Source: Linanthus parryae
Taxonomy: Eukaryota; Streptophyta; Magnoliopsida; Ericales; Polemoniaceae
Direction: 5' to 3'
Assembly (NCBI GenBank): GCA_023055425.1
Contig: JALGPY010000010.1
Coordinates: 15,721,363-15,785,362 of the forward strand
DNA length: 64,000 bases
Shown: positions 33,910 to 46,028 of the stretch, piece by piece
Layout of the letters: each line of letters opens with the position of its first letter
Numbering within the stretch: position 1 is the first letter of the stretch
Translations under genes and position numbers: made by a program
The notes under the pieces: model-generated
What the model was told of the DNA's origin: nothing
Databases searched by the model: none
What the model saw: the letters and a program-made list of their open reading frames with translations, nothing else

Positions 33910-34600
33910 AAAAATGCATTTCCCTAGCAAATGTGTGAAAAATCTGGAAATATATATTGTTTAAACTGCAAAACTCATAAGTGGCTTCTAAACTTCATTA
34001 CACAATAGCTTGATGCATCATGTTTTTGATAATAGGATTATGTTTTGCTTTACTTATATCACATTTTCGTTATCTATCTCAAAAATGTTAAATAGCAGTC
34101 ACATACAATGTTCATTACTAAATGGTGCACAATTTTACTATTTGCTAGAATTCGTATCATTCCATAACCATTCTATTACTCATTAACCTCCACTAGCACC
34201 ACTAACTCCATCATGCCCCTCTTGCATGTATTTAAAGCTGCAACATCTAAAAAACTTCCACTATCCCCATCTCCTGAAAGTTAAAAAATTGGCAAAAATA
34301 TACTATTCAAAGAAGCCAGCCATTAACACATTTCAATCGAGCTATACATACATGCTCTCATCCTTTCTCCTCAAACTGCAAGTCCACTAAATATGGCATC
34401 CCCAAATGATTGAGATGGCGATTTAATGAATCAAGTGTCACTTCCAGTAAGTAGAGTGTCAGGGTGGACATTTGTGAAGAGAGTCGAACCAGTGATTTCA
34501 AACAATTGGGGCATCGCTTTGCCTCTAATTCCTTCTCCAACATCACAACTAGCTATAACTATGATCCATTTGACAGATTAAGCGGGAAGAACCTTCGATC
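33910..34600. other. AT-rich region without recognisable gene
   Basis: No gene, repeat or RNA is recognised. A 62-codon minus frame (34358-34546) has no known motif. Confidence 0.5.
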
Positions 34601-35300
34601 ATTGGAAGCCTAACTCTCACAAGAGCAATATAGTTGAACCAACAGACAAATCAACACATTGATGACTCAAGAAGATGCTAAAGTCGAGACCATATGTCTT
34701 CAAAATCAGGAGGTGCTTCATGTGGTTCCACAATTGAGAAAATATGTAATGTACATTCACTCAGTTTCCATCAGCAGTGGAAGGCACAAAACAACTTTAC
34801 ATGGAAGGCACAAAGGCGACATTGCTAATTCACTACTCTAAAATAATGGAATCTTCCCAAGGGGGACACATCCATACCATTATGCAAAAAAGGGGTTCGT
34901 TAGAAGCAGGAGGGAACCAGAAGCATATTATAGAAAACAAAGAAATCGAAATTGCACTTGCAAGAATGGCTGATAAGGAGACAATATACCGTAACTACCC
35001 CATGAAGTTTTATCCTGTGGAATAGCTAGAATGCTGAGACCGCTCTATTCAGAAGCAACTTCAAACATTTAATTTATCTCAATGGACCGTGTATCATAGC
35101 AGTTACCGAGACAAACATCTATGGTGAAACTGCTAGGATTTGTACATCACTTGGCTTCGACAGGGGCTTTGTTGCAGATCCAGCAAATATTCAGGAGGAA
35201 TATGGTTATTACGGGATAGTAATGAAGTCGAATGTGATATCATTCCTATTTCGCAACAGGACACTCATATCTCAATTCGGGTATTTTAACTTAAGTGTCG
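34601..35300 (+). pseudogene. LINE 5' fragment (ORF1 end and endonuclease start), plus strand
   Basis: Frame 34777-35025 is polar and unrecognised. After it, 35090-35270 reads ITETNIYGETARICTSLGFDRGF (given here as pieces: ITETNIYGETA, then ICTSLGFDRGF) and ADPANIQEEYGYYGIVMKSN. This matches the beginning of the plant LINE apurinic-type endonuclease (ET motif, SLGF, then a G-rich turn). The frame then breaks. It may belong with the RNase H fragment at 29247, but the order is not that of one intact element. Confidence 0.5.
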
Positions 35301-35530
35301 TACTATATTACATCTTTATAATATGTTTGTGATTGCTTTTTCCATTTTATTACTATAGCATGATTCTGTTAACATATTATCGCAATACAGGCATCCATGA
35401 TGTAGCTTACTAGGACAGCCATCAAAGAACAATGTCCTACATTTTACAATTACAAGAATAGCTTGTATTGAGGTAATTCATCTCATGTTGTGCAATTATA
35501 TATTTTTTTGAGAAAAAGCTTGTCTTTTAT

Positions 35531-35992
35531 TTAGATACGGGCTTTATCATTAGCCCAAACAGAGTACAATCTTTCAGGGTAGCTTATAGCCCAATAGTGC
35601 ATTACATCAAGGCCCATGCCCAGTTTCGCCAAATTATGGGCTAATAAGTTAGCCTGATTCCTACACCAACAAACCCTAGACTTATAAAATACATTACGCC
35701 TTACAGAGAGACATTTTAACAAGCTCTCTCTCTCGGAGCTTCCAAACGGAGCCTCAGCACTGAGACGATGAACCAACGATCTATTGTCACTTTCAATTTC
35801 CAGAGAGCAAAATCCTCTACTAACGGCTCCATCCATGGCATAAATGATGGAGTAAGCTTCGGCCAAGAATGAATCAAAGGTGAATCTGATGGGAAAAGCC
35901 ATCGCCAGAACGAAGTTTCCCTCAGAGTATCGAACAACAGCTCCCCCTCCAGATCGATGGTCTTTGAGATAAATGGAGGCATCTACGTTCAT
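35531..35992 (-). pseudogene. LINE RNase H domain
   Basis: This reads MNVDASIYLKD (first Asp), FLAEAYSIIYAMDGA (Glu), LEIESDNRSLVHRL (Asp) and CRNQANLLAHNLAK (His). All four catalytic positions of a plant retroelement RNase H are present. It is a 153-codon open frame ending near the element's 3' end. The N-terminal link to the next domain is frameshifted. Confidence 0.85.
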
Positions 35993-36151
35993 ATTTTAAC
36001 TTCCCCGGAGCCGGAGGAGTCCATCTAACAGTTCCCAATTCTTCTTCTGTACCTGCATGCACCGATCTAAAGACCAAGATAAGTATTTCCCAAAAATTCT
36101 TCATTCGTAGCATGCGAATTCGATAAAATTTCATGAAAATCTTTATGTTCA

Positions 36152-36457
36152 TCAGAGAATACTCTTTTGTTTCGCTCTAACCAGATACCCCACATCAGAT
36201 GGCTGATAATTTGGAGATTTTCTTGTGTAGGTCATGAAGATATTTTTGAAACGATGTTTAAAAGGAAGGTAAGAGGGTACAATAGCAAAGTCTAGCAAAG
36301 GGGACTGGAAGATTTGTTTGGACCAGGGGCAATCAAAGAACAGGCAGTTTTCAGTCTCTTCCAAATGTTGACAAAGCACACAAGGTGTGGGTAAGTGAAT
36401 CCCTTTCTTTACCGAGTTAGTCTTAACAACAAGGCAGTGATTGAAAGTCTTCTCCAC
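36152..36457 (-). pseudogene. LINE zinc-binding RT-associated domain (zf-RVT)
   Basis: PTPCVLCQHLEETENCLFFD followed by CPWSKQIF is the Cys/His motif usually found between RT and RNase H in plant LINEs. The open frame is limited to about 100 codons. Confidence 0.8.
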
Positions 36458-36679
36458 AAAAATCTTAATTTTACCCGGAATATTGAGATATCAGACTTTG
36501 TTTGTACTGGAACAAGCAAAATTGAGATTATTTCTATGAATAAGATGGAAGAAGCCACATAGTAGGCTGATTTAACTGTGTACCCACCATAAAGTGTAGA
36601 AGACCAGATGAAGTTGTCAGTGAGAAGGGGATTACATAAGGGAATATTTAAAATTTCATTAGATTCCTTTTCAGCAAAA

Positions 36680-38128
36680 TTAGAAGTAAATTTTGCTGGA
36701 ATCCCAGGTATGGTAAGTTTTAATAAGATCAGAAACAGTGGAATTCAAGGGAAGGGTTGGGTAGCTATAGGGTTTGCGGCCCAAACCTATGGGAATCCAT
36801 CTGTGGTGGTAAATAAGGGTGTTACGACCATTACCTATACCCTGTTTGACACCTTGGAAAACAATGTCGCAAGATTCAATAAGAGCTTTCCAAATATAGG
36901 AAGAACCAGGATTTGTTTCAATTGAAATGATGTCAGAATGATTAAAATACTTTCCTTTAAGAACTCTAGAAAACAAAGAATCTGGATATTTCAAAATACG
37001 CCATTTTGTTTTGCCTAATAGGGCAAGATTGAAGACATACATATATCTAAATCCTAGACCCCCCCCCCCATTAGTTCAGAACTACACAAACTTCCCCAAT
37101 TTTTCCAATAAATAGAATGTTTGTCAAGGTTGTTTGTCCACCAGAACTTAGCCAAAATGTTCTGAATTTCTTTAGAGAAAGAAATTGGGAGTTTTTAAAT
37201 AGACATAAGATAAGTAGGGATGGATTGGCTCACAGATTTGATAAGAACTTCCTTATCGGCGGGTGAGAGAAGTTTGTCTTTATAACCCAAAATTTTGTTC
37301 CAGATTTTGTTCTTTTATACCTTGGAAAGTAACAATTTTGTTTCTACCAAACAAGGGTTGGAAGACCCAAATATTTATCATGATTATTGTTTACAGGAAT
37401 GTTTAGAATTTGGGTGATATCGTGCTTAATATGGTTAGGAACACGGGGACCGAAAACGATTGAGGATTTAAATTTGTTAATTAATTTTCCCGAGGCAGCA
37501 CAATATTGATAGAAGATTGAATTTCGAGTGATAGCATTTGTGGAAGAGGATTTAGCAAAAAAGATGCTATCATCGGCAAATTAAAGATGAGTGACACGGG
37601 GGGGGGACCTTGTCCCGCTTTGACACCTTCTAAAACTCTATCATTAACCGATTGGTGGATAAGACTTGAAAGGTCTTCGGTACAAATAAGAAATAAGTAG
37701 GGACTCAAAGGATCCCCTTGACGAAGACCCCTAGAAGGGGTAAAACTGTCGCTTTTTGGGCCGTTAATAAGAATGGTAAAAGAGACCGAGGTCACGCAAA
37801 GCATAATTTTCTCAACAAAGGAAGTAGGAAAGCCCAATTTAGTAAAGATAAGTCTTAAAAAAGACCATTCAATGCGATAGTCCGTGACATTTTTAGGGAT
37901 TTTGCATTTAGGGATTAAGGCAATGCAAGTGTCATTAATAGCGGAGATGTCACCACCATTATTTAGAAAATCGAGACACATGGAAATGATGTCATTACCA
38001 ATAATAGGCCAATAAGTATTGTAAAAGATAGCAGGTAAACCGTCAGGTCCAGGGGCTTTAAGTGGTCCTATGGACTGTAAAGCATCTAACATGTTCGGTA
38101 GAAGGTTTTTTAAGAGCTTCTCAGCCAT
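36680..38128 (-). pseudogene. LINE reverse transcriptase with internal deletion
   Basis: Frame 37481-38128 opens with LKAPGPDGLPAIFYNTYW and CIALIPKCKIPKNVTDYR, then jumps directly to IEWSFLRLIFTKLGFP. The section that normally lies between, including the motif with the first catalytic Asp, is missing. SRGLRQGDPLSPYLFLI is intact. The FADDSIF catalytic motif is present near 37560-37590 but in another frame. Frame 36680-37042 gives the downstream NLALLGKTKWRIL and IGNGRNTLIYHHRWIPIG part. Confidence 0.83.
37059..37069. repeat. Poly-C tract (11 C) within the LINE
   Basis: An uninterrupted run of 11 C. The copied segment at 46027-46247 has 15 C at the same place. Such tracts change length easily and also cause sequencing errors. 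Confidence 0.9.
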
Positions 38129-38273
38129 ATAAGTAGTAATTTTAATAGGAACAGAATCTATAGTTTGGTAGAGGTTGATATCGGAGGAAGTTAAAATGAT
38201 CTTTGTAGAAATTCACAAAACAACTTTTAATATCATTAATATTATGAAAAGTAATGTCATTAGCATCATTAAT

Positions 38274-38319
38274 AGAAGAGATAGTATTTCCTCAAAAAAA
38301 AAAAGAAGAGATAGTATTT
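38274..38319. repeat. Minimal retroposed insertion with 16-bp target duplication
   Basis: AGAAGAGATAGTATTT occurs at 38274-38289 and again at 38304-38319. Between them lie only CCTC and ten A. This looks like a LINE-driven insertion so short that only the tail was copied. It lies inside the LINE between endonuclease and RT. Confidence 0.6.
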
Positions 38320-38791
38320 TTACGTTTGCGGTCCGAAGCGTGTTTGTGAAAAAACATGGTATTACGGTCACCTCCCTTCAACCAATTTACACGAGATTTT
38401 GTTTCCACAAGCGCTCTTCATTAGAAATAAGTTTTTGCAATTGAGTTGACACAAGTTTTCTTTGTTTCAGGTTATAAGCATCCGGCTGTTTGGAAGATAA
38501 AAAAGAAAGCCGTTTCAACAAAGTAGTCTTCTCCCTTTTACTGTTAATGTAATTTTTGTGACCCCATTTGCGAATGTATTTAACAGTAGAATTTTTCTTA
38601 TGTAAAAAAGACTGTAAATAATTAGCATTAGGATTTAGGTTAGGCCAAACCTGATGGACAATGTATGTGCACTCCGAGTATCGAGTTCAACCGGCTTGAA
38701 AGTGAAAGCGCCGACCAGTTGGATGAAAATGAGGCCCAGCCGATGTTGAGACAAGCACTGGTAAGTGGTCTGATCCCACTGTCTCGATTAC

Positions 38792-39151
38792 TTAGACTGA
38801 ATTATTCGGGTAAGTTCTGACCCACTTGTTCGACGCGACAGTTCTTTCTAAACTCTCCTGAACCGAGAAGGGGTGTTCACGACCATTCCACCAAGTAAAG
38901 AATTCCTCTTTAAATCCCAGATCACAAAGATAACCGTCCGCAAGAGCATCAACAAATGCATTAATCTGACCCCAACTGCGGAAATTCCAACCTCGTTTTT
39001 CAGAACCCGTTGTAATTTTGTTGAAATCACCAACAACTAACCACGGGTATGAAGAACCATGGTAGAGGCGACGAAGAAAATCCCAAGAAAAATGTCGATA
39101 TCTAGCAATAGGATCACCATACAAACCGGTAAAAAAGTAAGGTAACGAATC
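38792..39151 (-). pseudogene. LINE endonuclease, C-terminal part
   Basis: The frame reads YPWLVVGDFNKITTGSEKRG (the GDFN motif of the apurinic-type nuclease), then INAFVDALADGYLCDLGFKE and FFTWWNGREHPF. This enzyme nicks target DNA for reverse transcription. The N-terminal half is cut off by the copia LTR at 39152. Confidence 0.85.
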
Positions 39152-40585
39152 TGTTGGAATAGATGCCCTAGAGGCAATCTAGTTTAGTATGAATTTGTAT
39201 TTGGCTAGAAAAATTCATTTATTATTTATTGGATATTTAATATAATGAAGTCCTTAGATTTACAATCGTGTTGTTTATCTTAAAATATCCCTAGTCAAGT
39301 ATAATGATTAAATGGGACAATCATTTATAGACTAGTATGGGGTTGGATTGATATGGAGATATCACGATCCAACACATAGGTGTGCATTACGGAATGTTGC
39401 ACTGGATTGACCCATCACCGAGAAGGCTACATACAAGTTATGTTAAGTCACAAGTGCTTCTCGGGTACAATGGTATTGTCATCCTTAGACTTGAAGTCAC
39501 TAGATATTCTAGTTGTGGATCATTGTGATCTTGGTAGCGTTAAACGCTACACCGTGACTGGGTAGTTATAAAGGTGTGTACTGGATACAATGAGAAGCAA
39601 GCTTAGAGATCGTAGTGGATGTAGAGAGGATTTGCCCCTCCCACATAACGGGAGCAAATATCCTAGGCCACTCGAAGGATAGTGCTTATAGAATGTCTGG
39701 CCAGACTCAAATAAATCAATATATAGGATATTGATGTTATTTGCACGAATAAGGCTATTCCATGGATCGAGAAACTAGGGATTGGATATACGAGTGTGAC
39801 TTGTATGTCTCGTGTCCAATCCGGATATGGAGGCAAAGGGATGAGACAATTACTTGTACAAGGTTGTCTAGATGACTATTCTATTAGTTGGCTAGAATGG
39901 ATGTTTTGCTAGAAACCGCTCCATATTAGCAAAGAGTTGCTACCAACTAGATAGAACCTATGGGGTCACACGCTATATAGAGTTGTACTAGATTTGGGAA
40001 TTAATTAATTGGATTAATTAATTAGAAGGATCACTTTGCAAAACCTTGCAAACTTAGTAGGGACTAATTTGCAAGGAAGGGACTAAATTGAATTCTAGTA
40101 GGACTAGAATAAGTCCTTTAGGTAGTTAACAAGGAGTTGTTGGACTATATAAAGGACCCTCCTTCCTTCCTTCCTCATAACTTATGCTCTAAAGAGAACA
40201 TAACAAGAGTGGGAGAGAACAAAGGAGAGAGAGAGCAAGCAACAAGGAGCGACGCCGCCCCTTGCCGCCGCCCCTCACCCCGTCGGCCAAAAGGAAGGGC
40301 CGAGCCCCTTCTTTTGTCTCGTTTTGCGTGATTCCTTCACCCTCCTCTCATTCCGGGCTAGCACCAAGGAGATTGGAGATCTAGGATCAACTCTAGGCGT
40401 GGATCAACTATAGAGAACGTGACACTATTCGCGTTTGAAGTTATCAAGGAGAACCCAAAGGTGTGTTTATGATTTCTTACCTTCACTATCGTTATGCATC
40501 TAGACTTGTGATCCTTGGAGGGTTTTGCATGGTTATTTGTTTGATTATGCTTCCGTTTGCGCGATCCATGAATCAAAACCCTACA
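39152..40585 (+). repeat. 5' LTR of copia 1
   Basis: This 1434-bp LTR runs TGTTGGAATAGATGCC...AACCCTACA. It is very similar to the solo LTR at 61682-63106 read in reverse, and clearly related to the LTRs at 4455, 11154, 30658, 49529 and 50175. Confidence 0.93.
40146..40155 (+). promoter_or_regulatory. Putative TATA box of the copia LTR
   Basis: TATATAAAGG lies in the LTR about 430 bp from its right edge, followed by a CCTTCC-rich stretch. The solo LTR at 61682 retains it in reverse near 62103-62112. Transcription would start shortly after. Confidence 0.55.
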
Positions 40586-40586
40586 G

Positions 40587-40600
40587 TGGTATCAGAGCCA
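40587..40600 (+). other. Primer binding site (initiator Met tRNA type)
   Basis: TGGTATCAGAGCCA begins two bases after the LTR end, the normal plant copia primer site. Confidence 0.93.
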
Positions 40601-42263
40601 CAGGTCATAGAGCATAAATGTAGTTTATGTGTTACATTCTTGTTGTTTTACACCTTAATTTGTTGATTATCGCGTAAAACAAGACAAATCAAGCATGGGA
40701 TGCAATTTGTCAATAATTAAATCATAACAAGACCCAATTTTGCATTGGATGCATGAATTGGTGAGTTTGAGAAATTTTAGGATCTTAGATCTAGGGTTTG
40801 GGCATCCTTGGGGAAGAAGGAGTTCTCCCAAAACAAGGAAACAACCAAACTTGGGCTCCAAGCAAGGAGGTTGTTTTGGAAACAACCTCCATAAGGAGGT
40901 TCGGCCCCCTAGAGGACCGCCCCCCCTTGCTTGCCGCCCAAGATTGGCGCCCTAAGGGGCCGGGCGGCCCTAACCCGCGGGCCTAGCTTGCGGGTTTTGG
41001 GCCGGGCCGGCCCTAGGGCCTTATGGTTCACTTTGTTTGGGCCCGGGCAATTGGATTGTTGGGCCCATGGACCGTTTTAACCCTAGAAATCCTAAAATCA
41101 ATTAAAATTGACCAAGCGCGTTAAAATTGGATTTTAACTGTTTATGTGCAAATCGCATGGTGATTGGATATGGCCTTAGGATGTGGTTTGATGTGGATGT
41201 TTAATTTTGTGGTTTGGTTTTACGGCCTGCGAGCTGATCAATTAATTGTAATAATTAATTAGGGTTTTATGGCCTGCGTGCCATTTTTTTCTCAACTTGT
41301 GAGATTTATTTTATTTAGTATAGATATTAGCTAGTGCTAGATAAAGTAGATTGTTAGCCAAGATTGAAGAAAAGAAGCCCAAAGCCAAAGAAGCCACAAA
41401 AGATGGAGCATGGAGCATGGAGCATTCCACATGACTATGAAGGATGGACCAAAAGATCAAGACGCATGGAGATGTGTTTGCTTAGGGTTCATAGATAATT
41501 CCATTGGCTTGGAATTATCTTAGTCTAGAAAAGGCCATATCCACATCACGTTTAATTTCTGTTTTGTGGTTGTTTATTTATTGTCTTATTATTTGTGTGG
41601 TTGGTGTATGGATGATGCATGCAATTAGGATAATAAGATAATTAGACAACCCGGATCTATTATTTGGAGTTGTGCCCAAACTCAAATAGATAGATTAGTT
41701 GATATTGATCAACAAAATAATTAAAATTGGAAATCCCTCAAATTTTAAATATTGTGTTCTTGCCTTCTCGTTATTTAAACACTCATTATCATCATTATTT
41801 ATCAAGTTCGTGCGTGCCAAAGCATGGCGACTTGGTTCATAATGATGGAATGCGATGGCACGTAACAATGTGCAATTGTTTAGATAAGAGGTTGAGCACA
41901 ACTAGGCTATTAATTTGATTAAGAAACCTAGAGGCAATCAATTGGGATTATCCATATGGATGGATAAATAAGGAGTTATTTGCCCGATTGAACCAAGAGT
42001 TGCATATGGGATGCAATTGGAAATTGTTCCTACCTAGAAGTAGTCGAATTATGGGTGACTTGCCAAAGCAAGCTCATAAGGAGATGAAAAGATGGATCTT
42101 GGCCCACTAGAAAATATAAGGATATTTTCCGCATTAATATCTTGAGGGTTATTAATCCGTAGAAAAATAGTGGGAGCTATATTTAATAAACTAGCCATTA
42201 TTAAATATAGTCAAAAATTCACAAATACTAAAACTTGCGTATTTTCCTTTTGTAGAATTCCAA
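40601..42263 (+). other. Untranslated leader of copia 1
   Basis: This is a long leader with a GC-rich block (about 40900-41060, GGCC-rich). Homologous leaders occur at 51605-53200 and, reversed, at 8661-11140. It contains no gene; short frames here are not conserved in the other copies. Confidence 0.7.
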
Positions 42264-43628
42264 ATGGCAAACAACTCATCGAGTTCACAACATTCCCTAC
42301 GATCTGTCCTTGAGAAGGACAAGCTCTCTGGAACCAACTTTCTTGATTGGTACAGAAACTTGAGAATTGTTCTCAAGCAAGAGAAGAAACTGTACGCAAT
42401 AGAGGAGCATGTTCCAGAAGGTCCAGAGAACCAGACACCTGCTGCCTTAAAGGCGTATCAAAAGCGTGTTGATGACGCTAATGAAGCGGCCTGCCTAATG
42501 CTTTGCACCATGACCTCTGAGCTTCAGAAGCAACATGAGAACATGAATGTTGTCGATATGATCGAACATCTAAAGCAGCTCTTACAAGAGCAGGCGAGGG
42601 TAGAGAGGTATGAGGTCTCAAAGGCACTGTTCAAATGTCATCTGGCAGAAGGGAACCCGGTTGGACCCCATGTACTCCGAATGATCGGGTACTTGGAGAA
42701 TCTCGCCCGGCTTGGGTTCCCGGTCGGCCAAGAGTTGGCAACCGATCTTGTGTTGCAATCGTTGCCTGAGAGTTATGGACAGTTCATTATGAACTATAAC
42801 ATGAACGAGATCGTTAAACCACTGCCAGATTTGCTCAACATGTTGAGGACGGCTGAACAGAGCATCAACAAGGGTAAGGGCAAGGCCATTATGATGGTGC
42901 ATAAAGGAAAGGGCAAAAAGTTTGCCTCTTCCTCCAAGGGCAAAGGCAAGTCAGTTGCCAAGTCCAAGGAACAAGCCCTTAAGCCTGTTGGTGGCATTGC
43001 CAAGGTCGTGACTAAGGGTGAGTGTCACTACTGCAGTCAACCTGGACACTGGAGGAGGAACTGCCCAAAATATCTGGAGGACAAGAGGCTTGGAATAGTG
43101 ATTCCACCACCACCAGGTATTTTTGTTGTAGATGTCAATTTAACTGTCTCTACATCATGGGTATTAGATACTGGATGTGGATCTCATATTTGTCGAAATA
43201 TGCAGGATCTAAAGAGAAGTAAAAGATTGGCTAAAGGGGAGGTAGATCTACGCGTTGGGAATGGAGCAAAGGTTGCTGCGTTGGCCATAGGCGTGTGCGA
43301 GCTATCTCTGCCTTCAGGATTAGTTTTAGAATTAAATAATTGCTATTTTGTGTCTGCTATGAGCAGAAACATTATTTCTATTTCTTGTTTGGACAAGGAA
43401 GGTTTTATTATTTCAATAAAGAACAATTGTTGTTCCTTTTATTTGAATAATATTCACTATTTTAGTGCGCAATTATTTAATGGACTTTATGTCCTTGATC
43501 TAAGCAATCCTGTCTACAACATTAATACCAAGCGGATTAAAATAAATGATTTAAATCCTGCTTATTTATGGCATTGTCGTTTAGGCCACATAAATGAGAA
43601 ACGTGACTCCATAAGGATGGATTGCTAG
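42264..43628 (+). pseudogene. Copia 1 gag, protease and start of integrase
   Basis: The start ATG gives MANNSSSSQHSLRSVLEKDK, followed by the gag core (SGTNFLDWYRNLRIVLKQ; LATDLVLQSLPESYGQF), a Lys/Gly-rich linker, and the zinc knuckle CHYCSQPGHWRRNC near residues 252-265. The protease motif WVLDTGCGSHIC is near residue 297. The pre-integrase motif LWHCRLGHINEK is near residue 440. A small deletion next to the last motif shifts the frame, and translation stops after a few residues. The next frame picks up six bases before this one ends. Confidence 0.92.
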
Positions 43629-46028
43629 ACTCATTTGATTTTGAATCATATGAGACATGTGAGGCTTGTTTATTGGGAAAAATGACAAAGTCCCCTTTCA
43701 ATAAGAAAGGTGAGAGGACTAGTGAGCAATTGGCGCTCATACATACCGATGTGTGTGGGCCATTTGCCACGCCTGCCAGGGGTGGTTATGTCTACTTCAT
43801 TACATTTACTGATGATTACAGTAGATATGGATTTGTGTACCTTATGAGGGCAAAATCCGAATCCTTTGAAGTGTTCAAAGAATTCAAGAATGAAGTAGAG
43901 AAGCAACTTGGCAAAAGTATCAAGGCTCTACGATCGGATCGTGGGGGAGAATACTTGAGCCAAGAGTTTGACGACTATCTTAGAGAGTGTGGGATCGTGT
44001 CCCAACTCACTCCACCCGGAACGCCACAATGGAATGGCGTGTCCGAGAGGAGGAATCGAACCCTATTGGATATGGTTCGGTCTATGATGTGTCAAACCGA
44101 TCTTCCATTATCATTTTGGGGCTACGCTCTATTAAGTGCAGCTTTCACCATTAACCGTGTTCCATCTAAATCAGTCATGAAGACACCATATGAGATGTGG
44201 AGTGGGAGGCGTCCCACACTGTCGTTCATGAGGATTTGGGGCTGCGATGTCTATGTAAAGCGTTTACAATCAGACAAGCTAGGGCCTAAATCGGATAAGT
44301 GTAAATTTGCGGGGTACCCTAAGGTAACTAAGGGATACTACTTCTACAATCCAACCGAGAACAAAGTGTTTGTTGCTCGGACCGGCGTGTTTCTAGAAAG
44401 AGAATTTGTCTCTAAAGAAGCAAGTGGGAGGAATGTAGAACTTGAAGAAGTTCAAGAACCACAAATCACTGAACCGATTATGGAACATGAACAGGAATCA
44501 AAAGCAGTTGTGGATCCACCTGTTCAGGTAACACAAGAGCTTCGTAGATCTAGTACAGTGCGCCAGGAACCCGAGAGGTACGGACTTCTCGTAACTGATT
44601 CCGGTGACACGATGCTCATAGATGATGAGCCTACTACCTATGAGAAGGCCATGAATGGCCCAGACTCGCAGAAGTGGCTTGAAGCCATGAGATCCGAGAT
44701 GGAATCCATGTATACCAACAAAGTATGGACTTTGGTGGAACCACCTGATGGGGCGCGGCCCATAGGGTGCAAGTGGGTCTTCAAGAAGAAGATCGACATG
44801 GATGGTAATGTAATTACCTATAAGGGCCGATTGGTGGCTAAAGGATTCAGACAGATTCATGGTATTGACTATGATGAAACCTTTTCACCAGTCGCTATGA
44901 CCAAATCCATCCGAATCCTACTTGCAATTGCAGCATACTACGACTATGAGATTTGGCAGATGGATGTCAAAACAGCATTCCTTTATGGGAATCTCCTCGA
45001 GGACGTGTATGTGATACAGCCGGAGGGTTTTGAGGATCCAAAGCAAGCCAACAAAGTCTGTAAGCTGCAACGATCCATTTATGGATTAAAGCAAGCTTCT
45101 AGGAGTTGGAATCGACGTTTTGATGAAGTGGTCAAAGAGTTTGGCTTCATCAGAAACGAAGATGAGTCTTGTGTCTACAAGAAGGTTAGTGGGAGCTCTG
45201 TAGCTTTTCTGGTCTTGTATGTAGATGACATACTACTCATTGGAAACGACATTCCCATGCTGCAATCTGTGAAAGATTGGCTAGGAAAGTGTTTCTCAAT
45301 GAAGGACTTAGGGGAAGCAGCCTATATACTCGGTATAAAGATCTATAGAGATAGATCTAAGAGGTTGCTAGGCCTAAGTCAAAGTACATATATTGACAAG
45401 GTGTTGAAACGGTTCAACATGCAAGATTCCAAGAAGGGATTCTTGCCCATGTCACATGGAATCACTCTTTCGAAGAGTGGTTGTCCTTCCAATGAGATTG
45501 AGAAGGAACGCATGAGTAGGATTCCCTATGCCTCGGCCATAGGGTCTATCATGTACGCCATGTTATGTACTAGACCAGATGTGTCATATGCCTTGAGTAT
45601 GACAAGCAGATACCAATCCAATCCGGGTGAGAGTCACTGGATTGCTGTCAAGAACATCCTAAAGTACTTGAGAAGAACTAAGGATGCTTTCTTGATGTTT
45701 GGCGGTGAGGAAGAGTTGCGTGTAAGGGGTTACACTGATGCAAGCTTCCAAACCGATAGAGATGACTTTAGATCACAGTCGGGATATGTGTTTTGCCTGA
45801 ATGGAGCAGCGGTGAGCTGGAAGAGTTCCAAGCAAGAGACGGTGGCTGATTCTACAACAGAGGCTGAGTACATTGCTGCAAATGGCGCAGCAAAGGAGGC
45901 TGTTTGGATCAGAAAGTTTGTTTCTGAACTTGGTGTGGTCCCTAGCATTGCGGATCCAGTGGAGTTGTTTAGTGACAACATTGGGGCGATCGCGCAATCA
46001 CAGGAACCCAGATCGCACCAGAAGTCCA
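43622..46028 (+). pseudogene. Copia 1 integrase, reverse transcriptase and RNase H (3'-truncated)
   Basis: This large frame continues the polyprotein. Integrase motifs: HTDVCGPF (Asp), LRSDRGGEYLS (Asp) and WNGVSERRNRTLLDM (Glu). RT motifs: WVFKKKIDMDG, MDVKTAFLYGNL (catalytic Asp), IYGLKQASRSW and LYVDDILLIG. RNase H: GYTDASFQTDRDD, SWKSSKQETVADSTTEAEY and LFSDNIGAIA. It breaks off at HQKSK, where homologues continue into the last RNase H residues; the final eleven codons to TAG at 46060 are LINE sequence. The catalytic residues look intact, but without a start, 3' end and LTR the copy cannot be autonomous. Confidence 0.93.

Larger units (their letters stand above)
35505..39151 (-). mobile_element. 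LINE (non-LTR retrotransposon), minus strand, 5' side interrupted by copia
   Basis: The 3' end lies at the left: a T-run near 35507-35513 (poly-A on the minus strand), followed by ORF2 parts in the order RNase H, zinc-binding domain, RT and endonuclease. At 39151 the endonuclease is cut by the copia LTR. The rest of the endonuclease and ORF1 are not on the other side of the copia element. Stops, frameshifts and an internal deletion in RT make it inactive. Confidence 0.87.

Noticed and set aside
40587..40600. tRNA-like word TGGTATCAGAGCCA as a tRNA gene
   Set aside because: Only the 3'-complementary primer site is present next to an LTR; no cloverleaf surrounds it.
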